A DNA stretch of 64,000 bases, taken from assembly GCA_033032865.1 (NCBI GenBank), contig JAWHQI010000068.1, positions 2,108,001 through 2,172,000 on the forward strand. The letters are read 5' to 3'. Shown piece by piece: positions 23,865-35,856 of the stretch. This stretch comes from Dactylorhiza incarnata. Its lineage: Eukaryota; Streptophyta; Magnoliopsida; Asparagales; Orchidaceae. The notes beneath the pieces were generated by a model. It had not been told where the DNA came from. It did no database searches and saw only the letters and a program-made list of their open reading frames with translations. How positions within the stretch are numbered: position 1 is the stretch's first letter; each line of letters begins with the position of its first letter. Position numbers and translations under genes: made by a program.

Positions 23865-24045
23865 CTCTTCTAGACTACTCTTTTTTTGAGTAGGGGGTGC
23901 TTGATTATAGTCCGGGTATGGTGGCCTCGGTTGGCTCCCGGAGGCGTAAGCATCGTTTTGATGCTGCCCCGGTGCCCATCGTTGGCCAGGTGTGTTTGGA
24001 TTCCACGAGAAGTTCGGGTGACTTCTCGCTCCCGGATTATAAGCA

Positions 24046-25091
24046 TTATTGAAAGGCGCCCCCCCTAGGCTGATTTCCTACATAATTAACAGATTCGTTC
24101 AAGTTCAAGTGTGTGAAGTCACCTGCCACGTTGTTCCCCGAACACTCATACGCGTGGTGGCCTCCGCCTCCACATCCCTCGCAGGTAATGACAGCAGCAG
24201 TAGCGGATGGTGAGGGGAGAGAGTCGACCATGAAAAGACCTCGGCCGCTTCTTGGAGCATTTCTCCCTGCGGTCCAGAATGTACTGTGGGAGGCAGTGTC
24301 GCGCAGAATTCGAAGGGCTTCTTCAGGAGTGTGGTTCATCAAGGTGCCACCCGCCGCAGCGTCGATCATTGCCCGGTAGTTGGGCTCGATCGCGAAGTAG
24401 AACAATTCAACCACATTCCATGGTTGGAGCTCGTGGCCAGGGCAACGGCGAAGGAGATCGTTGAGGCGCTCCCATACTTCAGCAAGGGTCTCTTGGTCAA
24501 GTTGGCGAAATGTGGCGATCTCCCGCCGCAAGCTTACAATCTTATCCACAGGGTGGAATTTAGCAAGGAACTTGGATGCGAGGGCATCCCAAGTTGCAGC
24601 AGTCCCGGGCGGAATGGAGTGGAGCCACACCTTTGCTTTGTCGCGGAGTGAAAAGGGAAACAGTCTAAGCCTGACCGTGTCGTCAGCAATCCCTGCGTAG
24701 CGGAAGGTTCCGCAAATATCAGAAAACTCCGCCAGATGCAGATGCGGATCTTCGCTGGCCAACCCCGAGAACTGAGCGTTGTTCCGGATGATGTTTAAGA
24801 TCGCTGGCTTGATCTCAAACTGATTATTCATAATGTTTGGCCCGAACCCCGGATACACACTCCCAGCAGTTGGAGTGGTGTAGTCCCTCATCGTACGGGG
24901 TCGAGGCCTGACCGCCTCCTGCTCAATCCCAGGCTAATGTTCCCCCACGCCGGGCATTCTCGGATCAACATCATTTGGGTCTACCTGATCACCCATGGCC
25001 GCTTGTACAGCCGCAGCGCGCCTTCGCGCGCGAGCAGTTCGTTCGATTTCTGGATCAAAAGGTGCGAGTTCACCTGCGACCTGCCTCTACA
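24046..25091 (-). pseudogene. A2 Athila-type gag
   Basis: ATG at 25091 aligns with the A1 start, but the second codon is TAG where A1 has CAG, and another CAG-to-TAG change lies near 24937. From an internal ATG at 24891 the frame is open for 281 codons: FEIKPAILNIIRNNAQF, RLRLFPFSLRDKAKVWL, TWDALASKFLAKFHP, EVWERLNDLLRRCPGHEL, MIDAAAGGTLMNHTPEEA and the knuckle CEGCGGGGHHAYEC. It ends at TAA after a seven-G run, where the protease frame takes over in another register. Capsid core intact; N-terminus lost. Confidence 0.9.
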
Positions 25092-25186
25092 TGAACTGTC
25101 AAAAACAAAAAGAAAAACAAAGAAAATAAAAAAAAACAACTGCTCGTATAACGAAAGTCACAACACAAGACGAAACACGCCTGCAT

Positions 25187-25204
25187 TCCCCGGCAACGGC
25201 GCCA
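25187..25204 (-). other. tRNA-Asp primer-binding site of A2
   Basis: Same 18-base tRNA-Asp 3' end as in A1 and B, six bases from the LTR start at 25211. Confidence 0.92.
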
Positions 25205-25210
25205 AAAACT

Positions 25211-26718
25211 TGATGCGTGTCGGCAAGTGCACCGGTCGCTGTCAAGTAATAATTGTGGAGAATAAATTCCCCGGATGTCGGTCTCTTGAGGAATGCAGGA
25301 TGGGTGAACGAATCGCGCAGTGATGATTGTTACACAAGCGTTCAACAGACACAAAGAGGGGTTTTTGGTTGGTTTTCCTAATCTTAGCAATAACAAAAGA
25401 AATGCGGGTCGAAAACACCGCTTCGCAAAGTGAGGTGGATGCAACGGCCGCGATGCCGTGCTTCGTGAGGCGGATGAAGTGAACTCAAGTGCGAGAGGGT
25501 GAGGGTCGCAAACACCTCTTCACAACCGCCGTTAGCTCTTGCTAAAGCGGGTCAAACACCTTGCGTGCGGGCGCGAGTGAGTGAATGAGAACGGAGTGAA
25601 TCACAACCAAACCATGAAGAATAACAAAAAGAGACATTCATTTAAACAAATAACATCTCAATATTCAAGTTTTACAAGGTTCAAAGAGTACAACGAGGAA
25701 AGAGGAAAGAAATAACCGATGTTGAAGACTAGCGGCCGTTCACGGTTGGAAAGGTAGGTTGTCGGGCTACCTCCGGACTCGGACGGACAATGCTTCCGGC
25801 GTAGAGAGCTGTCACGATCTCCCTACGTGCTCCGTCGTCTTCGACTTTAGGTTTCTTCTTCTTCTCACCGAGCGGAATGAAAGAATGCTTGCTTGGAGGC
25901 TTGCGGACGATGGAGAACTCTCACGGACAATGGAGGAAGTCTTAGAATGGATGGAGGAGGCTTCCCTTTGCGTAAAAGATGAAGTGGAGGCGTCCCAAGG
26001 TGGAAATCGGCGGCGTACGGAACCGGAATCCCGCTCCCGGCATGAACGATCCGCCCTAAAATCGCAACAGGCGTTTAAATAGGCGCTGGATTAAATACTG
26101 CGCACGATCATTGGCGCACGACCAGTGGTCGTGCGCATTGGAATTCTGCGATCGTGCGCACTGCCTGGGTGGAACCTGCAAGATACGAAATTATAAAATA
26201 AAATGTTCGCACGACCAGTGGCGCACGACCGGTGGTCGTGCGCACTGGAGTTGATGGTCGTGCACACTACAGCAAACAGAACTCAGAAATTAAATGGTAA
26301 GTGCGCACGAGCAGTGGCGCACGACCGGTGGTCGTGCGCACTGTCGTTGATGGTCGTGCGCACTGCACCAAACAGAACTCGTGAAAAAGGGTTAAGTGCA
26401 CACGATCAGTGGCGCACGACCAGTGGTCGTGCGCAATAGAACCGGTGATCGTGCACAGTGTTCCTGTGCAGAATTGCACCGGGAACACTTGCACGACTCC
26501 TATTCCCGCACAACCACAGATCTAGCCACTGAAAGTGGCACTTAACAGCACAAGAATACTACTAATGACAATAAGCACAAAAATCACACCAAAGTGGGCC
26601 AAGATGTGCACCTAGCATGGATTATCAAATATAAACTATAACAAGGCTAAAGTGCGGAGAATTGACTAAATAACGGCCCGGATGAGTCCATAAATGTGTA
26701 TATGATCAGGACTCATCA
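25211..26718 (-). repeat. 5' LTR of A2
   Basis: 1508 bp, the pair of 19477-20982, about 1% different by eye. Palindrome array at 26098-26460. Confidence 0.95.
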
Positions 26719-26723
26719 GTAAG

Positions 26724-28276
26724 CTTCCAGAGGGGAGGAAGGACATTGGAAGTAAATGGGTCTTCAAGCAAAAGGTGAAGGGGGATGGCACTGCGGAGAA
26801 ATACAAGGCAAGGTTGGTTGCAAAGGGATTCTCCCAGGTAGAAGGTGTTGACTATGATGAGATCTTCTCACCTGTAGCCAAGATGACGTCGATCAGACTG
26901 GTTCTCTCTATTGCGGCAGCGCATGATCTAGAGATTGAGCAGATGGATGTGAAGATGCTTTTCTTCACGGTGATCTGGAGGAGGAGATATACATGAAGCA
27001 GCCAGAATTATTCGAAGCCAAGGGCAAGGAGGATCTGGTATACAGGCTGAAGAAGTCCCTGTATGGACTAAAGCAATCTCTGAAGATGTGGTACAAGAAA
27101 ATCGACGTTGTGTACATCCAGAGAAAGGGAGAATAGTTCATCTTCCTGACACTCTATGTAAATGATATGCTACTACTGTGCAATAGTGTCAGGATGATCC
27201 AACATGTGAAGAAGCTGCTCTCAGCCAAATTCGAGATGAAGGATTTGGGGCCAGCAAGTGTCATCTTGGGAATGCAGATTTCCAGGGATCGAAGCAAGAA
27301 GAAGCTTTGGTTGGGGCAGCAGAGGTACGTCGAGGAGATGTTGAAAAGGTTCAACATGATGGACTGCATGCCAGTGGGAGCACCAATGCCAGTTGGGTGC
27401 AAGTTAACTGCAGAGTTGAGCCCGAAGACACAAGATGAGGTCGAGGACATGGCGAAGGTCCCCTATGCTAGTGTTGTGGGAAGCTTGATGTACACCATGG
27501 TCTGCACTCGCCCTGACATTGCTCAAGCAGTGGGAGTGTTGAGCCGGTATATGGCTACACTTGGAAAGGAACACTGGAATGCGGTGAAGCGTGTGTTTAG
27601 GTATCTCCAAGGCACTTCAAATTACTCCCTATGTTTTCAAGGAGCTGGTGAAGGAGGAGTCCTCGACGTGGTTAGGCACGTGGACTCAGATTGGGGAGGT
27701 GATCTGGATAGCAGGAGATCCACCAATGGGTACGTATTCACACTATTTGGAGGTGCTGTCAGTTGGATGAGTCGGAGGCAATGCGTGGTGGCATTCTCGT
27801 CGACGGAGGAAGAGTACATGGCTCTTACCCATGCGAGCAAGGAGGCCATATGGCTGCGGAGGCTATGTTTGGAGCTCGGGTTTGAGCAGGGTCCAGTGAA
27901 GCTGTGGTGTGACAGTCAAGGGGCTATTCAGCTAGCCAAGAATCCTGCCATCCACGCACGTACCAAGCACATTGACATCCAGTACCATTTCATCCGGGAG
28001 AGGGTGGAGAAGAAGGTAGTTCAACTGGAGAAGGTGGACACGATGGAGAACAGCTCAGATTTTCTTACCAAGGTGGTTCCTGTTGCCAAATTTCAGTGGT
28101 GTGCAACGGCCGTAGGGTTGAAGAAGAAGGTTGGAGGAGCATCTCTCATCGGAGGAAGGTGTTCACCAAGTGGGAGAATGTTGGAGTTGGGGAACACTTC
28201 TGGTCAGAGTTCGTCGAATGGCGTTCGACGAACGGAGAAGGGATCGTCGAATGGCGTTCGACAAACAGGTCCTTGA
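26724..28276 (+). pseudogene. Copia-1 reverse transcriptase and RNase H
   Basis: Resumes after A2 with KWVFKQKVKGDG, KARLVAKGFSQ and FSPVAK, the typical copia RT start. A frameshift near 26960 (expected AFLHGDLEEEIYM) and an in-frame TAG near 27134 break it. The catalytic box reads YVND instead of YVDD, a loss of one metal-binding Asp. Thumb and RNase H follow with GSLMY, DSDWGGDLDSRRST, SSTEEEYMAL, and KHIDIQYHFIRE near 27960-27995. The open frame runs on into the 3' LTR and stops at 28276. The polypurine tract aagtgggagaa is at 28168-28178. Confidence 0.92.
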
Positions 28277-28863
28277 TTGCTCCAGTATCAGTGGCGCGTC
28301 GAACGGGAGAGGTCTGCGCTCGACGCCTACGTTCGACGCTCGACAGCTGCACTCGACGCCTACGTTCGACACTCAATGCCTGCACTCGACGCCTGCATTC
28401 GACGCTCGACTCCTGCACTCGAAGCCTGTGTCCGATGACCGACGCCTGCGCTCGACGCCCAGTGTACATGCTGTCTCCGCTGGTTCCGTCTCAGCAGAGT
28501 TTTTTGGTCTGAGTCCGGTTTGGCGCTCTATTTAAAGGGCGCATAACCCTGATTTAGGGTTAAGGGGTCATTAAGTCCAAGTGAGTGCAATAGTTTTGTG
28601 CGGTTTTCCTTGGCTTCGGCTGTTCCTCTGTTATTGTAGAAAGGTTGTATGAGGTAGGATCGGTTTAGATCCATGTAACCTTGTAACCTTGTAAGTTGTA
28701 ATCCTTCTTGATTAAAGAGCAAGAGAAGTGGAAGGGGGAGAGGGGACGTAGCCCACCTTGGTTGAACCTCTGTATATCTGTGTCTTCTGTGTTTGTTCTA
28801 TTCTTTCTTGTTTTGTATTACCTCTGTCGAATTTCTCGTCTTGGCACACCCTGTTTCTTTACA
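28179..28863 (+). repeat. 3' LTR of Copia-1
   Basis: 685 bp, TGTTGGAG...CTTTACA, the pair of 7245-7900. It has 29 extra bases around 28270-28298, absent from the 5' LTR, and a differently mutated copy of the ~20-bp minisatellite (28315-28462). The inverted repeat gttcgtcgaa...ttcgacgaac is perfect here (28208-28232). Confidence 0.92.
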
Positions 28864-29082
28864 AGAGCTACAACCTACGACGTTAGCAAAAAGGAAATAA
28901 CAGAACATAAAAGAAACTAAAAGGCAAACGGAACCGGGTGGTTCCCATGGGTTGTCTCCCAAGAAGCCCTTTTGTTTAACGTCCTTAAAGGTGGACCAAA
29001 TACCTATATTAAAGCAGTTTATAAAGTCTAGGAATAAGCAAAAGTCAATAAATTCTAATTATTATTACAAGCTCAAAACAAA

Positions 29083-30230
29083 TCAGCTATAAACTGATTT
29101 GAAGTAGTAACAACTGATGAAAGAAAAAGGTCCGGGGACCTGGTAGTAGGGGTAGAAATTAAGTAGGATGCTCAGCCTCCAACCCCAAATCTCCTCCTTT
29201 TTCACTCTCTTCTTCTCCTCCAGTATTATGTCTTCAAAGAAAAATCGCTTGCCCCCTGGTAACCAATCCTCAAAGGGAAGCACCAACGATGATGAGGAAA
29301 CAAGATGTTTCTTCACAGTACCTTCCTCATCCCGCCAGGCTTTCGGCTCTTCCATGCATAAGGTCTGATCAACCGGAGGAGGGGCATCCTGCATCCTTGT
29401 ATATAAAGAAAGGGGATCAGGAAATAAATTGGAAGAAAAACTAAAAGAGATCTCATATGAGGGGATAATCCCGGCTTCATCCCCCATATGGTGCGGTAAT
29501 GACAAACCGATGATATCATCGAAGATTTCACTAGACTCGACAGCGCACGCAATGGCCTCCTCTATAACTGGGACTTCCTCGCACTGGACCGAAACAGTTG
29601 CTTCAGCACAATCGAGACTTTCCTACTCCATAAGAGTGGGCACGACACCGCGCAAGTCTGCAACATCCTGCAAATTGACCTCAATGACAATATCAGAAAT
29701 AGATGTAGATTCATGTGTAGTGGGAGAAGACGTGCTTCTTAAGAGTTCGGGCTCACTCTCCACACAAGGGCACAAATCCACGCAAAGTGGTATATGAACC
29801 GAAGAGGTATGGGGGGTCGCATCAGAAACAGAGTCATGAGGGATACTGATGCACGCGTCAATTCCAGAGACTTCAACAAGTGAAGGTGGAAGTGACACGT
29901 ACCCAGAGGAAGGGGCTGTGCTCGCAGAATTCGAAGATGGGACGATCCGGATATCTGACTCATCGTCATCTTCCAGTTGGCGAAGGTAATCAGCACAGTC
30001 ATTCAAGGCATCCTCTCTACTTTTGCAAAATAAACACTGCTTCACTGGCTACGCTGGCACCCAAGGCGCGACAACCGCATAAAAGTGCGACAACAGAGGC
30101 GCAGTAGAGTTGCCAAAGATTTATGGGCTCCGTATGGTTTTTGAACGACACCATACTCTTTGGGACACCTATCACTAGAGTGGGATGTGTCCCCACACCA
30201 ACGACATCAGATATTCAAATGCTTCCACAT
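29083..30230 (-). pseudogene. Zinc-knuckle/acidic protein of element B, broken
   Basis: This is the only coding trace in B and lies where gag is expected, about 140 bases after the primer site. An ATG at 30230 opens a frame that meets TGA after seven codons. It then reads a CX2CX4HX4C knuckle (CRWCGDTSHSSDRC), is frameshifted, and resumes with a second knuckle whose His is replaced by Asp (CLFCKSREDALNDC at about 30036-29995). A Ser/Glu/Asp-rich stretch with the motif DIRIVP follows, with one in-frame TAG near 29622, and it ends at 29083. Element C has a better-preserved homologue with the same order. I recognise no known family beyond the knuckles. RNA binding is inferred from them; the role is unknown. 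Confidence 0.65.
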
Positions 30231-30371
30231 GACACAGAAGAAGGAAATAGCATACTAAAGAATAAATTAAAGAAAATAAAAGACTCAATCGAAAACAATC
30301 GATTCACAACCAACATCTCATCACCCCCACTTTGCGAAGAGGTGTGTGCGACCCTCACTCGTTACAGTTAC

Positions 30372-30389
30372 TCCCCGGCAACGGCGCCA
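30372..30389 (-). other. tRNA-Asp primer-binding site of element B
   Basis: The plus strand reads TCCCCGGCAACGGCGCCA, which is the 3' end of plant tRNA-Asp. The minus-strand element is therefore complementary over 18 bases. It lies six bases inside the LTR end. This primer is typical of Athila elements. Confidence 0.9.
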
Positions 30390-30395
30390 AAAACT

Positions 30396-31888
30396 TGATG
30401 CGCGATATCAGCACCGCTAATTAGCAAGCACGAAATGCGATACGACGGCAGTGCACCGGTCGCTCAAGTAATAAAATAGGGAGGAACTCCCCGAATGTCG
30501 ATCTCAAAGTAATGCAGGTTTTGGTGAACAAAACGTGTTGTGATTCGATTGTTACACGAGCAAATAATGTGAAATAGGGGCGTTGTGATTGGATTCCTAA
30601 GCTATTGCGGAAATAAGAGAAATGCGGTTCGAAAAGCACCGCTTCGCAAGGTGTGGGTGAGTGCAGCGGCCACGATGCCGCGCTTCGGTAAGCAGATGGA
30701 GTGGCCACAGTGCGAGGTTTTGTGAGGGTCGTATTCACCTCTTCGCCAACATCACCACTAGCAATTGCTAGATGGCTCCACACAAAAATAATCTAGGCTA
30801 TCACAACAACAACGAAAGCTATTCTCACCACCACATCATCATTGCACATGAACACAAGCAAGGATCCATAACATTAACGTAACAAGCGTTCGTACAACAA
30901 CACAAGAGAAAGCGCAAGCATCAAAGTTTAGAAAGGACCACATAGAAGATGTCACCGTGTCTTAGGTTCTCGGCCGGAGTGAGAGGTTATCGGGCTCTCT
31001 CTGGGCTCGGCCCTCAGATGTTGTGCAGACTCGAAGGAGGCTGTCACCGCTCCAACAATCTTCAGTGCTTCTATGGTCTCCTCAGCGAAGAATGCTTGAA
31101 CTAGTGGCGGAGAATGCTTGCAAATGCTCCCGGATGGAGGAATGGTGAAGGAGATCGCTGGAAAAGGTCTCCTCCGGTGTAAAGGGAGAAAATGGCGGGA
31201 TTCCTGGCTTTTCCCGCGAGGGGAATCGGGGGCCTCCTTTGGTAGCGGCATTTCCTGCTTTAAATACTAAACAGGCAGAGTTTTGGTCATGCACGGGCGA
31301 ACGCACGATCATGCGCTGCCCGTGCGATAATTAATGATAAAAACTGGCGTGAAGACCAAGCTACGCCGCCCGTGCGATTTACTCACACACTGGCAAATCC
31401 GCCCGTGAGTCAAAACGCACAGGTAAATTTAGAAAAGTTAAAAACAGGAAGAAACAGGCGACCGTGCGTTTTACTCACGCACGGGCAATTCTGCTCGTGC
31501 GTCAAAATGCATGACCAAACTCAGATCTCCCATTTTCTGCCCTGATGAGAACGCACGACCACAACCATCCGTGCGTCAAGGAAACGCACGACCGTGCATT
31601 GCCCACAATCATGAATTCTGGGGGAAAACTGGATGATCCAACCACCTTTATACAAGATAAAACAGCTGGGAAAACACCTACAGCACTAGATCAACATAGA
31701 GAAATGGATGGGGAGCACCATGTTCTTACCCCCAATAACAAGGAGCGCAAATGCACACTGAAACGGGCCTAAGAGTGCACCTAGCAAGGAATAATAAATA
31801 TGATCAAAAACATGCATAAAATGTAGTGCATCGATTAGAAATACGGCCCAGATGAGTCCATAAATGTGTACATAAATGGGACTCATCA
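30396..31888 (-). repeat. 5' LTR of element B
   Basis: 1493 bp, TGATGCGCG...ACTCATCA, the pair of 4198-5701. It carries the same U3 palindromes (31290-31600) and TATA-like site. Right-hand TSD ataca at 31889. Confidence 0.9.
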
Positions 31889-31893
31889 ATACA

Positions 31894-32202
31894 CATTCCT
31901 CATTCCACTCTATCTCTGAATACCTCTTCCTGAGTTCCTTCACATATCTCCTTTCGCGCCGCACTGCCTGGCTCCACTATGGTCACCACAATTCCATCCC
32001 GCAAAATGTCCCCGTACTTAGGGGACTTTGGGGCGCAAATGATTGGGTCACCCTCATTATATAAGAATTCCTGGATGTGCCAAACTGCCGCTCTAACCTC
32101 CCGAGACCCGCAAATTGGCCAATGTCACGCCATCGTTCCCCTGCGACCGCAAAGCCCCGCGACTAGCCTATACATCCCTATTTCTATTAGGCACCATGAT
32201 AG
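31894..32202. other. Unassigned 309-bp flank of element B
   Basis: The sequence in which B inserted, between its TSD and a long LTR. On the minus strand one frame is open for about 65 codons (RAAVWHIQEFLYNEGDP, then YGDILRDGIVVTIVEPG), with codon-like character. I do not recognise it. It may be a fragment of an older retroelement coding region. Confidence 0.3.
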
Positions 32203-34139
32203 TGTTAGGGCATAACATATGCATCAATTAACCCAATCAAGGCACCACCATTGCCCAATCAACATTCGGTGGTGTACTATGGCTCACCAGTAACATGTAG
32301 GGCCATCCAACTCATGAAATTGACCAATTGAACCTCAAAGTCAACCATGGTCAAACTTAGGCCCAAAGAAGGAAAATGGGTGCCAAACCCAAATCCAATG
32401 ACTTGGGGACTTGGCCCAAGGCCCATTCTATACCCCAAGACCAAATAACCACCCATGCCCACTGAATTGAAAGGGGGGAGCATGCATGGGTTCAAATTAG
32501 TATTTTTTTCCAAATCCAAGTGAGGACAAGAGGAATTTGAGGATGGAGTACCACATGGCCCACCATTCCTCTTCCCAAACATTCCTTTGAACTCACACAA
32601 GCTTCCCTTGCCAAATTCCATCTTTGGAAGGACACATGGTAGCAAGGAGGAACATCCTATGCATGACCGAACCATGCCTATGGATTAAGCCACCCTCATG
32701 CCAAATTGAGTTCACCATCACCTTAAGAGAGCTCCAGGGAGTCAATCCAGACAATTGTATTCGATCAATTGGTGGAGGAACACCATTTGGAGCAAGCTCG
32801 TCGGAGATGGGAAGGCCAATGGCTTGCCTAAGGAATACATGTCGACAAGCCTTAATCAAGGTTCATTTCACCTCCCCTCACTATGTTAGCATCTTAGGAC
32901 ATCTATATGATGATCCAAGCTCAATTGAGCCTGCATCAAAGTTCCCAAAATTGGGATTTTTTTCCCGAAATGAGCTCGCCTACATTCACTGGAGAGACGG
33001 GCTCCGACCGCTTTGATGTCGCCAATCGATGGCCACCATCTCAGCGTAGGTGGTGGTGGCCGATCGCGGAGGCCGCTGGTTGGCCAGGAAATGTCCACCC
33101 AAGTTAGCCTAGCTCAGGTCAATCCTAATCCTTGGATGAAGGATGAAGAAATCTAGCAACCCTTGGATCTCCTTTGAGATTAGTGCTGGATCAGTTATCT
33201 GCAGGCCATATCATTTCATTAATTAATGATTATGTTACATATATTCAGACCTTTAATGTTTAAATTAAGGCATCTTAGAGGCTGATCCATGTTAAGTGCT
33301 CAACATGAAAGTTGTAACAGGTGGTCTTAATTTTCCACAGGATTTTGAATTACCTCATTTGGTGCCATACAGACCCCAGAATCTCAATTTTACAGAGGGG
33401 TGTCCTAAAAGTACCCTAGACCATATTTTGTGAATAACTATTCCTAGGTTGTTTGCATGCGCCTAAAATTTTGGACATGCATGAGTGGTACCTAGATGGA
33501 CCTACTATCGTAAAATCAGAATTTTTGGATGACAATTTTCTATAGTTTTGTAAGAAATATGATTTTTCATATCTTTAAAATATATGTGGCTAGACCAACT
33601 CAAAATTACCCAAATCTTGGGTGGCATGTTATTTAGGTCATAAGTAGTCATGATAAAAAATTTAAGTCATTTGGGCCTCTGCATGGTTGTGTATTCCATA
33701 TGCATGTAAATGTAGTGTATGGGAGAATGGTGTGCATTAAGCACCAAAGTTGTAATTGGTTAATTTCTCTCAGAGGGCTTGCTACATGGTAGTGAGATTT
33801 TGTCCATGTAAGTAATATGAGGAAATGTATCACCCTTCGAGAGATTGGAATTTTTGGACTTATAATTTCTAGGTATATTAATATTTCTCTATATGTCATA
33901 TTTTTAAATATGTAAAATAATAGTGACCAAATCACCTCGAAAAAATCCACAACTCCGCCCTAAGCATTGCTAAGACATAATACACCTCTGGAATTTAACT
34001 GAGAATTGTTGAGCATCATTTACTTTGCTGAATTAATTTGTTGGGATTTTTCCCTATGTGAATTAATGAAATAATCATGGCTGAATCATTCCAGAAAATT
34101 CCAAAATTCTGACTAGACCTATGATATAGTGTTATCTAT

Positions 34140-34790
34140 CTATAAAAATTTACTTAGAATTTTTAAAGCAGTGTTTCATGTAGCATATGTACAATTGTTG
34201 ATTGATCATCGTAATGAGATTATGGCTAATTAGGGTTATAATATTTCTGAAAGATTACCAAACTATGTTGAACACCATTTTGAGTCAATCTAACCCTCTA
34301 TAAAATTACTTGGAATTTTTAGAGCAGTATTTTTCATTGTTCATGTACAATTGTTGATTAATCACTATTATGAGATTATGGTTAATTAGGGTTATATAAT
34401 ATTTGGAAAATTATCAAACTTTGTTGAACACCATTTTGAGTAAAAATAACCACCCGTAAATTTACATGGAATTTTTAGAGCAGTATTTTTCATAGTTCAT
34501 GTACAATTGTTGATTAATCACTATTATGAGAATATGGCTAGTTAGGGTTATAATATCTCTAGAAAATTATCAAACTTTGTTGAACACCATTTTGAGTCAA
34601 TATAACCCTCTTTAAATTTACTTGAAATATTTATAACAGTATTTATCATAGTTCATGTACAGTTGTTGATTAATCACTATTATGAGATTTTGGGTGATTA
34701 GGGCAATAATATTTTTGGAAAATTATCAAACTCTATATAACCTCTTTTTGAGTTAATATAGCTCTCTGAAAATTTACTTTGAGTTTTTGG
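34140..34790. repeat. 155-bp tandem repeat, about four copies
   Basis: The string gtacaattgttgatt (or a one-base variant) recurs at about 34190, 34344, 34501 and 34657, a period near 155 bp. Each unit also holds ttgaacaccattttgagt. AT-rich and diverged between copies. Confidence 0.85.
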
Positions 34791-35711
34791 GATTCATTTG
34801 AAGGTACTTCATGTTCAAATTGTACAACTCCCTATCATTGGTGATATTAGTTTTTATTCCCAAAAATAATGGAAAATATATGAAAATCTGATAGACCACA
34901 TATATCATCATTTTGAACCTATGGAATAAATATTAAATGCACTGGATTTTATATGACAATATTCTCTTCACTAATTACATGGTTATTAATAATAGTGCAT
35001 ATAGTGTGCAGATAGTAATAACGTTACTTGAGGGTTTGAATATCATAATAACCTTGGAAAATTATATTGTTCTGAAAAGTTTTCATTAAGATCGCAATAC
35101 ACCCTTGGTAGAAATTTGAGAGCATTTAGATGAGTTCCGATGAATGGTCACTCGTAGACATCAATCCTTAAGGATAGAAGTGAGTAGTTTTTAACAAAAT
35201 TTCTACCAAATAACTTAGGTTGGGTGGTGTTACACAAACCTAGAAGTGGACAGCCCAGTCCACTGCCCTGTTTGCCTCAACTAGGTACCTGAGTTGACAC
35301 ACTCGAATAGAGGGAACTAAAAAAGGTCTGTACATACAGAGTCGTGTGCGTGAGTTGCATCATTGCATTGCACATCATGACATAACATACTTGCATAAAA
35401 CAGAGACCTCATCATATAAATTAGTATGGGCTCTTTTATGCGATGAGTTTACTTCTTGCCAGATCCCTTAGCTTACATGTTTGTGTGTGTATACACATAA
35501 GTTAAGGTTACTTTCATAGCTGCTCTAGTTGTTCCTTTACTTGCTCTAGTTATCTTTATAACTACTCTGGTTTACTTTTCTAGCTGCTTAGACTATTTTA
35601 TAACTCCGTGTGTATACTCACTTTGACGCTCGTTTATATACTACTCGGTTTCTTTGTAGCCCCTTGATTTATTATGATTGATATGCTAAAAAGGTGCTTG
35701 ATGTATATATA

Positions 35712-35856
35712 TATACATGTTGTTAGCTATTGATATAATTGCTAGATGTAAATTCTTTTATATACATGTTGTTAGCTATTGATATAATTGCTAGATGTAA
35801 ATGCTTTTATATACATGTTGTTAGCTATTGATATATATTGCTAGGTTAGTAATACC
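35712..35856. repeat. 49-bp tandem repeat, three copies
   Basis: Units begin tatacatgttgttagctat at 35712, 35761 and 35810. The first two are almost identical, the third diverges at its end, so the duplication is recent. Confidence 0.95.

Larger units (their letters stand above)
19477..26718 (-). mobile_element. Athila-like gag-protease element A2
   Basis: Complete element, 7242 bp, TSD gtaag at 19472-19476 and 26719-26723. LTRs 1506 and 1508 bp, nearly identical. Interior 4228 bp with gag, protease and the conserved C-terminal region; no RT or integrase. Sister of A1 in the same orientation inside the same Copia-1, but the LTR sequences differ enough that it is a separate subfamily, not a duplicate. 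Confidence 0.95.
7245..28863 (+). mobile_element. Ty1/copia element Copia-1, split by A1 and A2
   Basis: Two LTRs, an initiator-Met primer site, gag-pol in copia order and a polypurine tract are all present. With A1 and A2 removed it is about 5.4 kb, a normal full length. The TSD is agagt (7240-7244) versus agagc (28864-28868), one mismatch. The LTRs differ by a 29-bp indel and numerous substitutions, so this insertion is older than A1 and A2 inside it. The polyprotein resembles the Tork/Tnt1 branch, judged by eye. Confidence 0.93.
4198..31888 (-). mobile_element. Athila-like non-autonomous element B, split by Copia-1
   Basis: Both LTRs, the TSD (ataca at 4193-4197 and 31889-31893), a tRNA-Asp primer site and a polypurine tract are present. 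Without Copia-1 the element is about 6.1 kb with a ~3.1-kb interior. There is no reverse transcriptase, integrase or protease. The only coding trace is a decayed zinc-knuckle/acidic ORF. This fits the LARD type of non-autonomous element. Its LTRs differ visibly from each other (several changes in the first 80 bases), so it is the oldest layer of the nest. Confidence 0.9.
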
